Shown in pieces: positions 32,242 to 34,590 of a stretch of 34,590 nt of DNA. The notes below the pieces were generated by a model. That model had not been told where the DNA came from and did not search any database. It saw nothing but the letters and a program-made list of their open reading frames with translations. Origin of the DNA: Romeriopsis navalis LEGE 11480 (GTDB lineage Bacteria > Cyanobacteriota > Cyanobacteriia > Leptolyngbyales > Leptolyngbyaceae); contig NZ_JADEXQ010000066.1 of the NCBI RefSeq assembly GCF_015207035.1, positions 1 to 34,590 on the forward strand, in the 5' to 3' direction. Made by a program: the position numbers and the translations under genes. The stretch's first letter is position 1. The number at the start of each line of letters is the position of its first letter.

Positions 32242-32577
32242 ATGAGCTTTTTTGATTCAGAAATTGTCCAGAAAGAGGCAAAGAGTCTGTTTGATGACTA
32301 CCAGTCGTTGATGCAAGTTGGATCAAACTATGGCAAGTTTGATCGCGAAGGCAAAATCATGTTTATCGAGCGCATGGAAACCATGATGGAGCGCTATCGC
32401 ATTTTTATGAAGCGCTTTGAGCTATCGGATGACTTCTCGGCGCAAATGACGATCGAACAGCTCAAAACCCAACTGAGTCAAGCCGGTATGACTCCCCAGC
32501 AAATGTTTTCTCAAATGGAAATGACGCTGGAGCGGATGAAGGCGCAAATCGATGAGCCGAAGCAGCTAGGTAGCTAG
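32242..32577 (+). CDS. DUF1825 family protein
   Basis: A 111-aa all-helical soluble protein. MSFFDSEIVQKEAKSLFDDY, GKFDREGKIMFIERMETMME, RYRIFMKRFELSDDFSAQM and the Q-x-G-M-T-P-Q-Q-M turn match the DUF1825 family throughout, and the length is the usual one. The family is found mainly in cyanobacteria and its function is unknown. There is no signal peptide or membrane span. The gene stands alone and ends before a strong hairpin at 32617. Confidence 0.93.
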   Translation: MSFFDSEIVQKEAKSLFDDYQSLMQVGSNYGKFDREGKIMFIERMETMMERYRIFMKRFELSDDFSAQMTIEQLKTQLSQAGMTPQQMFSQMEMTLERMKAQIDEPKQLGS

Positions 32578-32616
32578 TCGTGCTGCGTGATTGAGTCTGA
32601 TACTCAAGTTATTTAA

Positions 32617-32666
32617 ATCAAACATCGCGGGGGTAATTGACTAGATTGTCCCCCGCGATGTTTGAT
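32617..32666. terminator. Perfect 17-bp hairpin between convergent DUF1825 and PBP genes
   Basis: ATCAAACATCGCGGGGG (32617-32633) pairs exactly with CCCCCGCGATGTTTGAT (32650-32666) around a 16-nt loop that can itself pair AAT/ATT. It has no U-tract. It is placed to act on both converging genes, 40 and 62 nt from their stop codons. Confidence 0.8.
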
Positions 32667-32727
32667 GATGAGAAAATTCTACCGTTGGTAAGACCTTCGC
32701 TTAGCCTCAACCTGATTTATTGAATGC

Positions 32728-34590
32728 CTATGGGCGGGTGAAATCATTCATTGGTCGGAACTTCTCAACCGGTTCATTCTTCAAGGCGTCAATCATAAAT
32801 CGTCGCCAAATTGGGGCGACAGTACCACCGCCAGTGGCCCCGCGTCCCAGAGTCGTATAGTCGTCATTCCCAACCCAAACGGCAGTCGAGAGCTGTGGGG
32901 TAAATCCTGCAAACCAGACATCGCGCTCGGAAGATGTTGTACCCGTTTTACCGGCGGCGGGCCGACCGATCGCCGCATTCTTGGCTGTACCACGGGTAAT
33001 CACGCCTTGCATCGAACTACTCAAGGCTGCCGTTGCCCATGGATCAAGTACGAGCCGTGGCTTGGGGCGGTTATCCCAAATCATATTGCCGCTGCTATCT
33101 GTGACTTGGACCACCATCGACGTATCAGAGTACCAACCATTGCTAGCGAAGGCGGCATAGGCGCCCGCCATTTCCATGGGGGTCAAATCAACCGCACCGA
33201 GGGGCAGCGAAATGACCGGATCGATCGGACTTTTAATCCCGATACTGCGGCAGATTTCGATGACTTTGTTCAGTCCCACCGTTTGCCCCAGCCGCACAGC
33301 TGGGATGTTGCGGGATAGCTCTAGGGCGCGGCGCATGGTCATGGCGCCGCCAAAACTCCGATCGTAGTTCTGGGGATAGTACATCGAGTAACCATCGGGA
33401 TAACCGACGCGGGTATCCATAATGGTGGAACTGGGGGTGTATTTACCACTCGCAAAAGCGGCGTAATACACAAATGGTTTGAATGAAGATCCCGGCTGGC
33501 GGAGCGCTTGGGTGGCCCGATTATATTGGCTTTTCTTGTAGTCAACGCCGCCAACGATCGCCTTGACATAGTGCGTGCGCGGATCAACTGCGACTAATGC
33601 CATTTGATCGGCATAGACCCCGCGATAGCGCAGATTCCGACTTTCACGGGTAACTAAGTCCTGTGCCCGCTTCTGCATCTTGGTATCGATCGAGGTTTGA
33701 ATCCGCATACCGCCTTTGAGCAGCGAGTCGCGGCCAAACTTTTTGGTCAATTCGGCCACGACCGCTTCAGTCACGTAGGGAATCTCACTGCGCGAGAAAG
33801 AGGCAATTTTGCCGTATTTGATCGGATAGTTGACGGCAGTTTTATACTCTTTTTGACTAATCCAATTGAGCTTCAGCATCCGCTTCAGCACCAACTTTTG
33901 TCGGGTGATGGCTTCTTTTTTGTTGACGAAGGGACTGAGGGATTCCGGGGCTTGAATTAAGCCTGCCATCATGGCACTTTCCGCCAAGTTTAATTTTCGG
34001 GCAGACTTGCCAAAGTAGCTTTTGGCCGCTGTTTCGGCTCCGTAATTGTTATGTCCCCAATAAACTTGGTTGAGATACAGGCCCAGAATCTGGTCTTTCC
34101 CAAATACCTGCTCAATCCGTAGGGCTAATACTGCTTCCGCAATTTTGCGACTGTAGGACCGCTCCGGTGAGAGGAAGAGGTTTTTGACCAGCTGCATGGT
34201 TAAGGTTGAACTCCCCTCGACCGTGCGGCCCTCCGCCATATTGGCGCGCATGGCCCGACCAACCGAAATCAGGTTCACCCCTTGGTGCTGAAAGAAGTTG
34301 CTATCTTCAACGGCAATCACGGCCCGTTTCAAGTGCGGAGAAATGTCATTCAGCTGAAGCACTTCGCGATTGGCCTCGCCGTGCAGACTTGCGAGTAACT
34401 TGCCCTTCACGTCATAAATTCGGGTGGTTTCACTGGGCGCATAGGTCCGCAGTACCCGTACATCGGGTAAGTTGCGAAAACTGATAGCCAGACCCACGAG
34501 ACCACCCGCCACCGCGGAACTGGCGAGCATCGTGACGCCGAGCAAAGTGCCACCAGTTACCTTGGTAACGCCTTTTAGAAAAGACCAAGG
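32728..34590 (-). CDS. Class A penicillin-binding protein (PBP1a family), N-terminus beyond the right edge
   Basis: At least 620 residues, continuing through the right edge: codons upstream of the TTG at 34545 stay open (WSFLKGVTKVTGGTLL), so the true start is outside. An N-terminal membrane anchor (TMLASSAVAGGLVGLAISF) is followed by the GT51 glycosyltransferase: AVEDSNFFQHQGV (catalytic Glu), GSSTLTMQLVKNLFL, then RKIAEAVLALRIEQ. The transpeptidase domain has the SxxK motif in RQPGSSFKPF, SxN in ELSRNIPAVRLG and KTG in AAGKTGTTSSERDVWFAG. All catalytic residues are present. It polymerises and cross-links peptidoglycan at the outer face of the inner membrane. It is convergent with DUF1825 across the 32617 hairpin. 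Several paralogues are usual in cyanobacteria, so the exact name is left open. Confidence 0.94.
   Translation of the reverse strand, partial: PWSFLKGVTKVTGGTLLGVTMLASSAVAGGLVGLAISFRNLPDVRVLRTYAPSETTRIYDVKGKLLASLHGEANREVLQLNDISPHLKRAVIAVEDSNFFQHQGVNLISVGRAMRANMAEGRTVEGSSTLTMQLVKNLFLSPERSYSRKIAEAVLALRIEQVFGKDQILGLYLNQVYWGHNNYGAETAAKSYFGKSARKLNLAESAMMAGLIQAPESLSPFVNKKEAITRQKLVLKRMLKLNWISQKEYKTAVNYPIKYGKIASFSRSEIPYVTEAVVAELTKKFGRDSLLKGGMRIQTSIDTKMQKRAQDLVTRESRNLRYRGVYADQMALVAVDPRTHYVKAIVGGVDYKKSQYNRATQALRQPGSSFKPFVYYAAFASGKYTPSSTIMDTRVGYPDGYSMYYPQNYDRSFGGAMTMRRALELSRNIPAVRLGQTVGLNKVIEICRSIGIKSPIDPVISLPLGAVDLTPMEMAGAYAAFASNGWYSDTSMVVQVTDSSGNMIWDNRPKPRLVLDPWATAALSSSMQGVITRGTAKNAAIGRPAAGKTGTTSSERDVWFAGFTPQLSTAVWVGNDDYTTLGRGATGGGTVAPIWRRFMIDALKNEPVEKFRPMNDFTRP

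Overview
This window is chromosomal DNA from a cyanobacterium. The evidence is the gene content: YebC, a DUF1825 protein, a DUF309 protein, a GlcF-type Fe-S protein, a probable MgdA-type glucolipid synthase, and a pair of proteins resembling the Npun_R2821/Npun_R2822 family. The octamer GCGATCGC (HIP1) also occurs at least sixteen times (for example near 7466, 10707, 13238, 21139, 28019 and 31136), against about 0.5 expected by chance in 34.6 kb. The genus cannot be fixed from the sequence alone. There is no integrase, transposase, CRISPR array or phage module; this is mostly ordinary core genome with one glycan-export cluster.

Layout. 1-3385 (minus strand): partial lptA (N-terminal part only), DUF309, a CNNM/HlyC-type membrane protein and a one-TM secreted or anchored protein. 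3745-4129: a CAT-anticodon tRNA facing a 68-aa charged protein across a long hairpin. 4545-5345: yebC. 5407-5869: three tandem repeat units with minus-strand terminator hairpins, the most unusual element here. 5953-11526: histone-deacetylase-like hydrolase, a small membrane protein, glcF, DUF58 protein, CPBP protease. 11732-15558: glycogen phosphorylase and a TPR protein. 15559-16671: a 1.1-kb gene-free stretch. 16672-20117: GT2 glucosyltransferase (probable mgdA), xseA and a putative lipoprotein. 20410-22161: gamma-glutamyltransferase. 22349-28408: an ABC exporter, a GT10-like glycosyltransferase, two DxD putative glycosyltransferases and an NAD-dependent sugar epimerase, which read as one surface-glycan or glycolipid assembly and export cluster. 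28478-30120 (minus): a 77-aa protein, a helix-hairpin-helix protein and a SHOCT membrane protein. 30121-30902: a gene-free region with overlapping mini-ORFs and a palindrome. 30903-32577: a J-domain/TPR protein and DUF1825. 32728-34590: a class A penicillin-binding protein that runs off the right edge.

How the genes connect. Several products act at the envelope: LptA in lipopolysaccharide transport, the GT2 enzyme in glycolipid synthesis, the ABC/GT/epimerase cluster in exported glycans, the class A PBP in peptidoglycan, and GGT in periplasmic glutathione turnover. Glycogen phosphorylase and GlcF belong to central carbon metabolism and photorespiration. Most convergent gene pairs are separated by long perfect hairpins, several without a U-tract, as is common in cyanobacteria.
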